From CBDBJQ01 sp965206405 (GTDB taxonomy: Bacteria; Pseudomonadota; Alphaproteobacteria; UBA8366), in assembly GCA_965206405.1 (NCBI GenBank), contig CBDBJQ010000006.1, positions 1,240,001 through 1,304,000 of the forward strand: a stretch of 64,000 nt of DNA. The letters run 5' to 3'. Shown piece by piece: positions 1-8,816 of the stretch. A program made the translations under genes and the position numbers. The notes under the pieces are model-generated. The model was not told where the DNA came from. It ran no database searches and saw only the letters and a program-made list of their open reading frames with translations. Every line of letters starts with the position of its first letter. Within the stretch, counting starts at the first letter, position 1.

Positions 1-518
1 TGCACCTCGTTGTGTTTTCCAGGAGAAAGCTGTAGCTCCTGCCCGTCGGGCAATTTGATCGGTACCATGTTGTGGTTGCGCTCACGATCATACCGTTCGG
101 TCAGTGCGCCCTGCTCCCGCTTGAATTTGTCTACCGCAGACTCCCAGCCCTTAGTGCCATAAAGCCGAACCGTCTCAATGGCGGCCTCAGTAATCGCATA
201 GTGGGCACGGGGACTGTTTGTCGGTAGGTCGGGATCGAAGGGGTTGTAGTCTGCGATACGCCCTTGAACGAACTGGTGCAAAACCTGCCGCCTGAACGTC
301 TCTCGGGTGTTTGGTGCGTACTCAGTGCCGTAGTGCTCTCGCAGATAATCCATAACGCCCTTGGTGACCGTGCAACGGTCGCGCTGAGCTTCTGACCAAG
401 GCTTAGATGGCGTCAGGCCGCAGAGAGCAATCAGCGTCATGCTGGCCATCTGATTGTATTGCGCAGGCAGCATTCCAAGCGCCTTTAGAATGTCTTGAGC
501 TTCTTCAACGCTAGCCAA
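1..518 (-). CDS. BsuBI/PstI-family type II restriction endonuclease (3' end beyond window)
   Basis: The frame is open on the minus strand from 518 to the window edge (172 codons). The N-terminal part is helical, as expected for the winged-helix/HTH domain of the BsuBI/PstI endonuclease family, and the last visible residues, LSPGKHNEV, resemble a segment I associate with that family; the catalytic half lies outside the window. The start is decided by the ribosome-binding site: a perfect AAGGAGG (524-530, minus strand) lies 6 nt before TTG at 516-518, and no in-frame ATG is near. The start overlaps the last codons of the methyltransferase gene by 8 nt, so translation is probably coupled, producing modification before restriction. 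Known for the family: cleavage of unmodified double-stranded DNA at a short palindrome. The exact specificity cannot be read. The identification rests on recalled motif similarity plus the neighbouring methyltransferase. Confidence 0.8.
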   Translation of the reverse strand, partial: MASVEEAQDILKALGMLPAQYNQMASMTLIALCGLTPSKPWSEAQRDRCTVTKGVMDYLREHYGTEYAPNTRETFRRQVLHQFVQGRIADYNPFDPDLPTNSPRAHYAITEAAIETVRLYGTKGWESAVDKFKREQGALTERYDRERNHNMVPIKLPDGQELQLSPGKHNEV

Positions 519-2166
519 CGGCTGCCTCCTTCATGTCGGGATGGGCAACCAGCCGCATCACAAGGTCGTCGAGACCATCTAGGGGGCCTGACAAGTTCTT
601 CACCCGTCGGCCAAGGGCGATAATTGTCTCGTTTGGAGGTAGCGACATTGCCCGTAATTCGGTCGCGCTGACTTGCGTGTTCCCGTTGACGGCACGGAAA
701 TAGGTGTCGAGAAGGCGGCTATTATACAGGGCAGCGAGACCCCATGCTTCGTCTTCGCTCAAGGAGCCGCTTGGCCGGTGGATGTAGTTGAGGTGGTTCT
801 CGAACCCTACCTCGGAAATATCAAAGCCCGCCGCTATGTATGGCGCTGCGGTTAAGCGACGGGCCTCCTCCTTGGCGCTGAAGCGCCTCAGAAGTACGTA
901 ATTTTTGTTGAGCAACAGGAGTGCTTCTGCACCTGAGCGTTTGATGTACTCCGGCTTGTGCCGATCCAGCGGCCAGGTGACGGCCATCGGCTTGACGTGG
1001 TTCATCCACAAGAGAGGCACGTGGTCGTTTGGTACCGTACCTTCTTTGCCGATTAACTCCGTGGCGCGGAACGGCACAACGGGACCGGTAGAGATGTTCA
1101 AGCCTAGAGAATGGAGGGGATTTGGCCAGGAATCGACAAGGGCCAGAGCCGCATCGTCCTCATCCGTCAACGGCAGCCTGAGCACTTTGTCGGTCGTCTG
1201 GAGGTCCAAGGCAGTCTGCATGGGCAGAAGCCGCTGATCCGGCTCACCGATGTCTCGGACACCACGGCTGGACGATACCGACAGCGCGGTGTGATGACGT
1301 CGGCTATGCCAGTGATCGTCTCTAATTCCCGAGAAGATGATGTTCTCCTGCAGCACCTCGTCTCGACTGAAGGCGTCACGGCGGGAGCCGAAGACATGGA
1401 CTTCCGTCGGGCAGATCATGTCGAAGAAGACAGACCTGAACTGACGGAAATACGGGCCGGACGCAAAGCTGCGGGGCACGATAAAGATGAAATCACCCTT
1501 GGGTTTCAGGATGGCGGCGCTTACCGCCATAAAGAGCCCGTAGATGTTCGGCTGCCCATGAACAACGCTGGCCGCAGCGACCGCACGTGGATCAGCTTTG
1601 CTGATTTTGAAATAGGGCGGATTGGAGATGACAATATCGAAGTCGGTGTCATCGCCCTGATAGGGAATGAAGCCACCGAAAAGCCTAAGCGCCTCGGCAT
1701 GAGCCAAAACAAAGTCTGTAGCCTCTATGCGCACTTTGAGGGCAACCTCGTATCCAGTGCGGCACCATGAAACCAGATAATCAAGAACGGCACGGAGCGC
1801 CGGTATGATGTCGGGATCGACTTCGTAGGCCACGATTTCGATGACCATTGGTTTGGTCGGCCTCGAAATCAGCGATTCGACAGCGACGCACGCCAGAATT
1901 CCCGCGCCCGAGGCAGGATCCAGTACCCGCAGACGTTCCCCGGTTGCCTGAATCTGCTCGGCCATGAAATCGGCGGCGAGCACAGGTGTGAGGTAGAGAC
2001 CGTGGCCCTTGCGGTGCTCAGCAGATTTTTGCGCGACATACCATTCGCCAACCCGGTCTGCGTAGAGCGTCGGACGCTCGCCCGCTTGTGGTTCTGGCAT
2101 TGGACCAGCTTGCGCGATCTCAGCCTTCGGCTTGCGCCCTCGCTTCTTGGGTTCCTGCTCACTCAT
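511..2166 (-). CDS. Type II N6-adenine DNA methyltransferase (PstI/BsuBI/Eco57I-like)
   Basis: A 551-aa protein that methylates adenine in the recognition sequence and protects the host from the neighbouring endonuclease. The AdoMet-binding motif I, LDPASGAGIL, is at residues 82-91, and the catalytic motif IV, SNPPYF, at 181-186 marks an N6-adenine enzyme. A segment reading GHGLYLTPVLAADFM before motif I is typical of the Eco57I/PstI-type group. The C-terminal half would hold target recognition. The first 30 residues are Lys/Pro-rich and probably disordered. Its ATG overlaps the stop of the upstream ribbon-helix-helix gene in an ATGA junction, and its end overlaps the endonuclease start, so the three genes form one minus-strand transcription unit. 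Length fits the family (about 500-570 aa). No frameshift is seen; the system looks intact up to the window edge. Confidence 0.9.
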   Translation of the reverse strand: MSEQEPKKRGRKPKAEIAQAGPMPEPQAGERPTLYADRVGEWYVAQKSAEHRKGHGLYLTPVLAADFMAEQIQATGERLRVLDPASGAGILACVAVESLISRPTKPMVIEIVAYEVDPDIIPALRAVLDYLVSWCRTGYEVALKVRIEATDFVLAHAEALRLFGGFIPYQGDDTDFDIVISNPPYFKISKADPRAVAAASVVHGQPNIYGLFMAVSAAILKPKGDFIFIVPRSFASGPYFRQFRSVFFDMICPTEVHVFGSRRDAFSRDEVLQENIIFSGIRDDHWHSRRHHTALSVSSSRGVRDIGEPDQRLLPMQTALDLQTTDKVLRLPLTDEDDAALALVDSWPNPLHSLGLNISTGPVVPFRATELIGKEGTVPNDHVPLLWMNHVKPMAVTWPLDRHKPEYIKRSGAEALLLLNKNYVLLRRFSAKEEARRLTAAPYIAAGFDISEVGFENHLNYIHRPSGSLSEDEAWGLAALYNSRLLDTYFRAVNGNTQVSATELRAMSLPPNETIIALGRRVKNLSGPLDGLDDLVMRLVAHPDMKEAAVG

Positions 2167-2378
2167 CCCCGTGATCCCTCCCGTTTGTTGCTATGCCCGG
2201 CTAGCGTCAGTGGCAACTCCGGGTGGGCACCGTGTTCTTGGACGAACCGATGAATGGCTTGGCGGATCACCCACGACAATGAGACGTCACTCTTTGCGGC
2301 GATAGCCGCAAGCGCTGTGTAGTCTTCATCATCCAGACTCACTGTCAGCCTGGTGGTTTTTTTCCGCCGCTCAGTCAT
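2163..2378 (-). CDS. Ribbon-helix-helix (CopG/Arc-type) small protein, likely R-M controller
   Basis: A 71-aa basic protein. Residues 9-47 read as beta strand (TRLTVSLDDEDY) then two helices ending in SLSWVIRQAIHRFV, the standard ribbon-helix-helix fold that binds operator DNA as a dimer. A 22-residue tail follows. It is the first gene of the restriction-modification unit and overlaps the methyltransferase start by 4 nt. Inference: it autoregulates the unit, in the place usually taken by a helix-turn-helix C protein. A perfect 8-bp palindrome, GGACGTCC (2380-2387), overlaps its ribosome-binding site (AGGAC) and is a candidate operator. It could instead be an orphan antitoxin-like protein, but no toxin gene is beside it. 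Confidence 0.75.
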   Translation of the reverse strand: MTERRKKTTRLTVSLDDEDYTALAAIAAKSDVSLSWVIRQAIHRFVQEHGAHPELPLTLAGHSNKREGSRG

Positions 2379-2402
2379 GGGACGTCCTGCTTGTTTAGCA
2401 GA

Positions 2403-2431
2403 ATGTTACCCGCTCATGCACCACAAGGCAA
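2403..2431 (-). promoter_or_regulatory. Putative sigma-70 promoter of the R-M unit
   Basis: On the minus strand a -35-like TTGCCT (2426-2431) and a -10-like TAACAT (2403-2408) are separated by 17 bp, ending 24 bp before the ribbon-helix-helix start codon. Each hexamer matches 4 of 6 consensus positions. Prediction by eye only. Confidence 0.35.
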
Positions 2432-2454
2432 CAAAGTGATGCAGTTTTCATCGC

Positions 2455-3120
2455 TTACAAATCAAACCCCAGCCCTCGGTCGCGCTCGCGGGCACGCTCC
2501 AGCTCACGCTGCCGTTCCCGGTACTGCTTGTAGGCTTTGTTCAGCTGTTCCTTGCGGTCTTCCGCAAGGGATGAGCGCTTCAGGGCCTTCTCGGTCAGGC
2601 GGTTCAGCGCACGGGCGCGCGCCTTGATCCGGGCCATGAGCTTGACCTGTAGCTCTTACGAGGTACCTGCGATCTTCTGGATCATCTCGAAGTCACGCAC
2701 AGCCTGTCGGGTGCGGCGCTGCGCAATCTCGATCTCGGTGCGGATCAGCTCAACCCGTCTCTTGGAGTCGCGGAGCTTTCGCCGCCGTTCGACCAGATAG
2801 CGGAAGGTGCGCCGCGCCTTCTCGCGCTCCGGCGTGCGGACATTTCCGGTCCGGATGCCGCGTACAGCGCCCAACAGGAACGGGTCTTTTGTCACCGCTT
2901 CCTCGGCCTCGCTGATGCCAAGGGTTTTCTCAAGCTCGTCCCATTTGGCGCGGGCCTTGGCCGCGTCCTTGTAAACGGTGGCCAGCCCTTCCATGAAGCT
3001 GCGGTCGCGCCGGTTGAGCCAGGCTTGGTCACGGGCCTCCTGCTTGGCCATAGCCCTCTCCCGATGCTCGGCATAGCGCACGGCCCCTTGTCGGCTGCGA
3101 TAGGTCGTCTCGATCTGGGT
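2455..3120 (-). pseudogene. Truncated Arg/Lys-rich gene with in-frame stop, possibly a mobilisation/relaxase C-terminus
   Basis: One minus-strand frame runs from 3120 to 2455 and is interrupted by a single TAA at 2656-2658. The first part (155 codons; an internal GTG at 3081 is a possible start) is helical and strongly charged. The second part (60 aa from an ATG at 2637) is in the same frame, very rich in Arg, Glu and Lys, and ends RDRGLGFDL. The 5' end stops exactly where the IS1380-type end begins (3122), so the N-terminus has been lost. The composition and charged helical tail resemble C-termini of plasmid relaxase/mobilisation proteins, but I do not see a catalytic domain, so this is only a guess. 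Alternatively they are two small genes. The N-terminal part is not found on the other side of the element, so the boundary reflects a rearrangement, not a simple insertion. Confidence 0.45.
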
Positions 3121-3121
3121 C

Positions 3122-3732
3122 TAGCCCGGATATTTCATGAAGACGTCCGGCGGGTTGGTTTCCCGCCTCAATTCGGCTTTTCGTGGTGTCTCTGACATGG
3201 ATTTCCTGCGTATTCGGGCAGAGCCTGGCGTTCAGCCGGTATATTTGGCGGCTGAGCCGGTCTTTTTGCGGATTACGGGCAGGCGGAGCACCTGCGCCGC
3301 ATGCGCCCTGCGCATTTCCCTGAACGGTGAAGCCGGGGTTTTTCCCGGCTAGTCTGGGACCAGCCTGCTGGCGACGAGGCGGAACACTGGTTGGGCCACC
3401 ATTTGTCTGGTGCGGTCCGAAGAGGCAGGCTGGTCCCAGACTAGCCGGGGAAAACCCCGGCTTCACCATTCAGGGAAATGCGCAGGGCGCATGCGGCGCA
3501 GGTGCTTCCGCCTGCGAACGCCAGGCTCTGCCCGAATACGCAGGAAATCTATGTCAGAGAGGTGCTTCCGCCTGCCTGCAATCCGCAAAAAAACCGGCTC
3601 AGCCGCCAAATATACCGGCTGAACGCCAGGCTCTGCCCGAATACGCAGGAAATCTATGTCAGAGACACCACGAAAAGCCGAATTGAGGCGGGAAACCAAC
3701 CCGCCGGACGTCTTCATGAAATATCCGGGCTA
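3122..3732. mobile_element. 611-bp near-palindromic element with IS1380-type terminal repeats
   Basis: The sequence starts TAGCCCGGATATTTCATGAA and ends with its exact complement. The arms remain complementary inward for about 250 bp: 3122-3366 pairs with 3427-3732, with single mismatches (for example a G/A difference in GACATGGATT versus GACATAGATT). The right arm carries an extra copy of about 64 bp containing CTCTGACATAGATTTCCTG, so it is longer. The central loop is about 60 bp. No coding frame of interest is present. The same 20-bp end is found at 21083 and, with one mismatch, at 23507, where it abuts an IS1380-family transposase start. The element therefore looks like two copies of one IS end joined head to head, or a MITE-like derivative. 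No flanking target duplication is visible. It separates the restriction-modification segment from the peptide transporter. Confidence 0.7.
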
Positions 3733-3922
3733 AGGGTTCCCCGCCGGCCCTCCGGGTGATCCTTCTGGGATCTCTCTGGCGATCCTCTGGCGATTCGACC
3801 GACTCTGAGCGGGCCGGTATGATGTCCGGCGCAGGATTAACGGGCGCGGTGTTCGCCGTGGTGTTTTTGCGGCGATTCTCGGCGCACTCCGGGCAGAATG
3901 CGGTCAGGGCACGGAGTGCGTT

Positions 3923-5848
3923 TTGGACATTCTCCACGTACGCGATCTGAAGGTCGATTTTCGGGTTCATGACGGCACCGTGCGTGCGGTCGACAGGACG
4001 TCTTTCCGTATTCCCCAGGGCCGCACCGTGGCCTTGGTCGGCGAATCCGGTTCCGGAAAATCCGTCGTTTCCCAGACCATCATGCAGATCCTGCCCCGTA
4101 CGGCGCAGATAACCGGCGGCGAGATCCTGTTCCACGACCCCGCCGGCGGCCCGGTCGTCGACCTTGCCGCCCTCGATCCCGATGGCGGGCAGATGCGCGC
4201 CATTCGCGGTGACCGCATCTCGATCGTATTCCAGGAGCCGATGACGTCGCTGTCGCTCCTGCACACCATCGGCGACCAGATCGGCGAGACGGTGCGTCTG
4301 CACCGCAATGTCGGTGGGCCTGAAAGCCTCGAACTTACCCGCGAGGTGCTGCGCCTGGTCGGCTTTCCCGATCCGGTTCGTGCCGTCGACACCTATCCCT
4401 TCGAGCTGTCTGGAGGGCTGCGCCAGCGGGCGATGATTGCCATGGCGCTGATTTGCCATCCGGCACTGCTGATCGCCGACGAACCGACCACCGCCCTCGA
4501 TGTCACCATCCAGGCCCAAATACTCCAGCTTATCAACGAGCTTCAGGATGAGCTGAAGATGGCGGTGCTGATGATCACCCACGATCTCGGTGTGGTCGCC
4601 AACGTCGCCGACGAGATCGTCGTGATGTACCGGGGCCGGGTGATGGAGAGCGGTACCCTCGACCATATCTTCCGCGATCCACGCCACGACTATCTCAAGG
4701 CCTTGCTACGTGCCGTCCCGCGATTTGGCATGGAGCCGGGCGAACGCCTCACCCCGCTGCGCGAGATCACCCATGAGACCGGTCATCTGCTCACGCCCGA
4801 AACGACGGCGCGAAAGCCGCTCGACCGGCCAATTCTTGAGGTCAGAGGCCTGACCAAAAGCTTTGGGCTACGCCGTAGTGGCTTCGGCGTGCGTGGCGGC
4901 AACGAGAGTATTCTCGCGGTTGATGGCGTTGATCTGCATGTCCACGAGGGCGAATGCCTCGGCCTTGTTGGCGAAAGCGGCTGCGGCAAGACCACGCTGT
5001 CGAAAATGATCATGCGCGCGCTCACCTCCGACCATGGCGAGATACTGTTCAATGATGGCGACAGGAACGGCGATAAAATCGTCGATCTTGCCAGCCTAGA
5101 GGGGAGCCAACTGCTGCCCTATCGCTCGAAGATCCAGTTCATCTTTCAGGACCCGTTCGGCTCGCTCAATCCGCGCATGCCGGTCTACGACATCATCTCG
5201 GAGCCACTCATTATCCACGGTATCGGCGACGCGGCCTACCGGGTCGAGATGGTGAAGGAACTGATGGCGCTGGTCGGACTCGATCCGCGCTATCTCAACC
5301 GTTATCCCCACAGTTTCTCCGGCGGTCAGCGTCAGCGTATCGGCATCGCCCGGGCGCTGGCCCTGAAGCCGCGATTGCTGTTGTGCGACGAGCCGGTTTC
5401 GGCCCTCGACGTCTCGATCCAAGCCCAGATCCTGAATCTGATGAAGGATCTCCAGAGCGAGCTTGGCCTTACCTACCTGTTCGTTTCCCACAACCTTGCC
5501 GTCGTCGACTATGTCGCTGACCGAATTGCAGTGATGTGCGCCGGTCGGATCGTCGAGACGGCGCCGCGTGATATCTTGTTCCAGGCCCCGATCCACCCCT
5601 ACACCAAGGCCCTGCTTGCGGCCGTACCCGAGCCAAATCCGGATTCTCGCCTCGATCTCTCCGCTCTTTCCGGCGGCCGGTTTGCCTCGCCGGCGGACTG
5701 GCCGGCGCCGTTCACCGTCATGCCGAGCCAGAAGATTGCGATGCGAGATCTCGGCGACGGGCATTTTGTGTGCGTGGCGCCGGAGGCTGATATCACCGCC
5801 GCCATCGAGGCTGGCCGTGCGACCATAGCCGGGAGTCTGCGCGCGTGA
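3923..5848 (+). CDS. Peptide ABC transporter, fused double ATPase (DppD-DppF/YejF/GsiA type)
   Basis: A 641-aa cytoplasmic protein with two complete ABC ATPase domains that power import of peptides or related solutes. Domain 1 has Walker A GESGSGKS (residues 40-47), signature LSGGLRQRAM and Walker B LLIADEPTTALD. Domain 2 has Walker A GESGCGKT (350-357), signature FSGGQRQRIGIARAL and Walker B LLLCDEPVSALD. The C-terminal oligopeptide-type extension follows each domain (HPYTKALLAAVPEPNP in the second). The start is TTG at 3923, preceded by GGAG about 6 nt upstream; no ATG lies near the domain start. It is the first gene of a four-gene operon and overlaps the binding-protein gene by 4 nt. The substrate cannot be deduced. 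Confidence 0.9.
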   Translation: MDILHVRDLKVDFRVHDGTVRAVDRTSFRIPQGRTVALVGESGSGKSVVSQTIMQILPRTAQITGGEILFHDPAGGPVVDLAALDPDGGQMRAIRGDRISIVFQEPMTSLSLLHTIGDQIGETVRLHRNVGGPESLELTREVLRLVGFPDPVRAVDTYPFELSGGLRQRAMIAMALICHPALLIADEPTTALDVTIQAQILQLINELQDELKMAVLMITHDLGVVANVADEIVVMYRGRVMESGTLDHIFRDPRHDYLKALLRAVPRFGMEPGERLTPLREITHETGHLLTPETTARKPLDRPILEVRGLTKSFGLRRSGFGVRGGNESILAVDGVDLHVHEGECLGLVGESGCGKTTLSKMIMRALTSDHGEILFNDGDRNGDKIVDLASLEGSQLLPYRSKIQFIFQDPFGSLNPRMPVYDIISEPLIIHGIGDAAYRVEMVKELMALVGLDPRYLNRYPHSFSGGQRQRIGIARALALKPRLLLCDEPVSALDVSIQAQILNLMKDLQSELGLTYLFVSHNLAVVDYVADRIAVMCAGRIVETAPRDILFQAPIHPYTKALLAAVPEPNPDSRLDLSALSGGRFASPADWPAPFTVMPSQKIAMRDLGDGHFVCVAPEADITAAIEAGRATIAGSLRA

Positions 5849-7806
5849 GAGGCTTGCTGGGATCTGGCGGATCGGTGACCGATCCGGCCACGGGGCCGGT
5901 TGTGTGGGCGTCGATTGTTGGGGTACTGGCCGTCGGGGCGTCGGCCGCGTGGGGCGCAGACCGACTTCCGGCAATGGTGGAAACCCCCATGCTGGCGCCA
6001 CTGGTCAAGAGCGGCCGGATGCCGCCGGTCGCCGCGCGGATACCACAGAAACCGGCAATCACTCGCCCGGCCCTGCCGGGCCGGCATGGCGGCGACCTGA
6101 CGCTGATCGCCGGGCGCTCCAAGGACACGCGCCTGATGACCGTCTACGGCTATGCCCGGCTGGTCGGTTACGACCGCGGCTTCCGCCTGCACGCCGATAT
6201 TCTTGAGGGGTTCGAGGTGGAGGAAGGGCGGCGCTTCACCCTGCATTTGCGACCGGGCCACCGGTGGTCGGACGGCCATCCGTTCACGGCCGAGGATTTC
6301 CGCTATTACTGGGATGACGTGGCGGGCAATTCGGATCTGTCACCGACCGGACTGCCGCGGGCGATGATCGTGCGCGGCGAGAAGCCGGTCTTCGAGGTGC
6401 TCGGCCTGAACACTGTCCGCTACAGCTGGTCACGGCCCAACCCAGCCTTCCTGCCGGCTCTGGCTGGCGCGCGGCCTCTCTATATATACCGGCCGGCCCA
6501 CTATCTGCGACGCTTCCATGTCCGCCATGCCGAGCCGGCCGCGCTGGCGGTGCGGGTCGCCGAGACCCAGCGGCGCGACTGGGCCGATCTCCACAACGCC
6601 ATGGATAACCAGTACAAATCCGACAATCCCGATCTGCCGACGCTCCAGCCCTGGGTAGTGGAGACTAAGCCCCCGTCCAAGCGCTATGTGTTCGTGCGCA
6701 ATCCCTTCTATCACCGCGTCGATTCGCAGGGACGCCAGCTTCCCTATATCGACCGCGTGATGATGAGTATCGTCTCGTCAGGCGTGATTCCTCTGAAAAC
6801 GGGCGCCGGGGAATCCGACCTGCAGTCGCGCGGGTTGCGCTTCAGCGACTACACTTTCCTGAAGGCTGGCGAGAAGGACCATGGCTATAAGGTCCGTCTT
6901 TGGACGACGGCCAAGAGCACCCATCTGGCGCTGTTTCCCAATCTCAACGCCAGCGACCCGGAATGGCGCCGCCTTCTGCGCGACCGCCGGTTCCGCCGGG
7001 CCTTGTCGTTGGCCATCAACCGCCACGAGATCAACCAGGTGATCTATTACGGGCTGGCGCTGGAGGGCAACAACTCGGTGTTGCCCGCATCGCCGGTCTA
7101 CCGCCAGGGCTTGCGCGAGAGCTGGGCCGCATTCGATCTCAAGCAAGCCAACGCGCTGCTTGATGAAATCGGACTGATCCAGCGCGATTCCCGCGGCATC
7201 CGCCTGCTGGCCGATGGCCGTCCACTCGAGGTCATCGTGGAGACTGCCGGTGAATCGACCGAACAGACCGATGTTCTCGAGTTGATCAGCGATTCCTGGT
7301 CCCAAGCCGGAATCAAGCTCTACTCGCGCCCGACCCAGCGCGAGGTGTTCCGCAACCGGATCTTCGCCGGCTCGACGACGATGTCGATCTGGTCGGGCTG
7401 GGAAAACGGCCTGCCAACGGCGGCCGACGTGCCTGGCGAACTCGCGCCGACCCGGCAGGTCCAGCTGCAGTGGCCGAAATGGGGTCAGCATTTCGAGACT
7501 CGCAGCCGTTCCGGCGAGGCGGTCGATATGCCGGCGGCACAGGAGCTGCTCGCTCTCTATCGGCGCTGGGTCGACACCGATGACAGCACCGAGCGGGCCC
7601 GCATCTGGAACCGCATGCTCCAGATCCACGCCGACAACGTATTCATTATCGGCCTCATCGCCGCCGTGCCGCAGCCGGTGGTGGTCGGCGACCACTTGCG
7701 CAACGTGCCTGGAGAAGCGGTCTACAACTGGAATCCGGGTGCCCAGTTCGGCATTTACCGGCCCGACACCTTCTGGCTCACCGACGCGCCGGGCCGGGAA
7801 AGCTGA
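5845..7806 (+). CDS. Periplasmic solute-binding protein, family 5 (peptide/oligopeptide type)
   Basis: A 653-aa extracytoplasmic receptor that delivers the substrate to the two permeases. The N-terminus has a hydrophobic segment (about residues 19-38, ending ASAAWGA) consistent with a signal peptide or anchor. The region LRPGHRWSDGHPFTAEDFRY is typical of family-5 binding proteins, and the later segment with RFRRALSLAINRHEINQ matches the second lobe. The start is GTG at 5845 in a GTGA overlap with the ATPase stop, indicating coupled translation. At 653 aa it is longer than classic DppA/OppA (about 530-550 aa); such long versions occur in alphaproteobacteria. The first permease starts 11 nt after its stop. 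Confidence 0.88.
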   Translation: MRGLLGSGGSVTDPATGPVVWASIVGVLAVGASAAWGADRLPAMVETPMLAPLVKSGRMPPVAARIPQKPAITRPALPGRHGGDLTLIAGRSKDTRLMTVYGYARLVGYDRGFRLHADILEGFEVEEGRRFTLHLRPGHRWSDGHPFTAEDFRYYWDDVAGNSDLSPTGLPRAMIVRGEKPVFEVLGLNTVRYSWSRPNPAFLPALAGARPLYIYRPAHYLRRFHVRHAEPAALAVRVAETQRRDWADLHNAMDNQYKSDNPDLPTLQPWVVETKPPSKRYVFVRNPFYHRVDSQGRQLPYIDRVMMSIVSSGVIPLKTGAGESDLQSRGLRFSDYTFLKAGEKDHGYKVRLWTTAKSTHLALFPNLNASDPEWRRLLRDRRFRRALSLAINRHEINQVIYYGLALEGNNSVLPASPVYRQGLRESWAAFDLKQANALLDEIGLIQRDSRGIRLLADGRPLEVIVETAGESTEQTDVLELISDSWSQAGIKLYSRPTQREVFRNRIFAGSTTMSIWSGWENGLPTAADVPGELAPTRQVQLQWPKWGQHFETRSRSGEAVDMPAAQELLALYRRWVDTDDSTERARIWNRMLQIHADNVFIIGLIAAVPQPVVVGDHLRNVPGEAVYNWNPGAQFGIYRPDTFWLTDAPGRES

Positions 7807-7817
7807 CGAGGGCTGCC

Positions 7818-8816
7818 ATGCTCACCTATTGCGTTCGCCGGATCATGATAATGGTGCCGACTTTGGTGGCGATCAGCGCGATTGTCTTCGTCATCATCCA
7901 GCTTCCGCCCGGCGACTACCTGACCACCTATGTCGCCGAGCTCGAGAGTCAGGGCGAAACCGCCAACCAGGAGAAGATCGCCTTTCTGCGCGAGCGCTAT
8001 GGCCTCGACCGGCCGCTCTGGGAGCAGTACCTTTACTGGCTCGGCGGCATGCTGAAGGGGGATTTCGGGTTCTCCTTCGAGCATAATTTGCCGGTCACCG
8101 ATGTCGTCGGCGACCGGGTCTGGCTGACCCTGGTGGTCTCGGTGTCGACGATAATCTTCACCTGGGTGCTGGCTTTCCCGATTGGCGTGTATTCGGCCAC
8201 ACATCAGTACAGCTGGGGCGATTACGGGCTGTCCTTTATCGGCTTCCTCGGCCTGGCGGTGCCGAACTTCCTGCTCGCCCTGGTTCTGCTCTATCTCGCC
8301 AATCGCTGGTTCGGTACCTCGATCGGCGGGCTGATGGATGACCGTTTCATCGGCGCGCCGTGGAGCTGGGACAAGATGGTTTCGATCCTCGAGCACCTCT
8401 GGGTTCCGGTCGTGGTCATCGGCACCTCGGGCACGGCCGGGATGATTCGCCGCCTGCGTGCAAACCTGCTCGATGAGCTGGAGAAGCAGTACGTGGTCAC
8501 GGGGCGAGCCAAGGGCCTGCCACCGGGACGGCTGTTGATCAAGTATCCGCTGCGCATGTCCCTCAACCCGTTTATCGCCGATATCGGCAATCTCCTGCCG
8601 CAGGTGATTTCGGGCGCTGTCATCGTCTCGGTGATCCTCTCCCTGCCAACCACCGGCGAGATGCTGCTGGGCGCCCTGCAGAGCCAGGACATGTACCTGG
8701 CCGGCGCGTTCCTGATGTGGCTGGCGATGCTCACCGTGGTTGGCGTACTGCTCTCCGATTTGGCACTGGCGGCGCTTGATCCGCGCATCCGGCTCGGTGG
8801 CGAGGCGTCGCGATGA
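7818..8816 (+). CDS. Peptide ABC transporter permease, DppB/OppB type
   Basis: A 332-aa inner-membrane protein with about six transmembrane helices, the first at residues 9-29 (IMIMVPTLVAISAIVFVII), then the usual periplasmic segment with ERYGLDRPLWEQYLYWLGG. The cytoplasmic EAA-like coupling loop reads GRAKGLPPGRLLIKYPLR, which contacts the ATPase. It forms the pore with the next gene product, whose ATG overlaps this stop by 4 nt. Length is normal for the family. Confidence 0.9.
   Translation: MLTYCVRRIMIMVPTLVAISAIVFVIIQLPPGDYLTTYVAELESQGETANQEKIAFLRERYGLDRPLWEQYLYWLGGMLKGDFGFSFEHNLPVTDVVGDRVWLTLVVSVSTIIFTWVLAFPIGVYSATHQYSWGDYGLSFIGFLGLAVPNFLLALVLLYLANRWFGTSIGGLMDDRFIGAPWSWDKMVSILEHLWVPVVVIGTSGTAGMIRRLRANLLDELEKQYVVTGRAKGLPPGRLLIKYPLRMSLNPFIADIGNLLPQVISGAVIVSVILSLPTTGEMLLGALQSQDMYLAGAFLMWLAMLTVVGVLLSDLALAALDPRIRLGGEASR

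Noticed and set aside
3115..3740. Target-site duplication flanking the 611-bp element
   Set aside because: The four bases on either side (GGTC/GTC-C and AGGG) do not match.
3659..4687. 342-codon minus-strand frame opposite the peptide ATPase
   Set aside because: It covers the complement of a clear ABC ATPase and of the palindromic element; the composition is typical of a GC-rich shadow frame.
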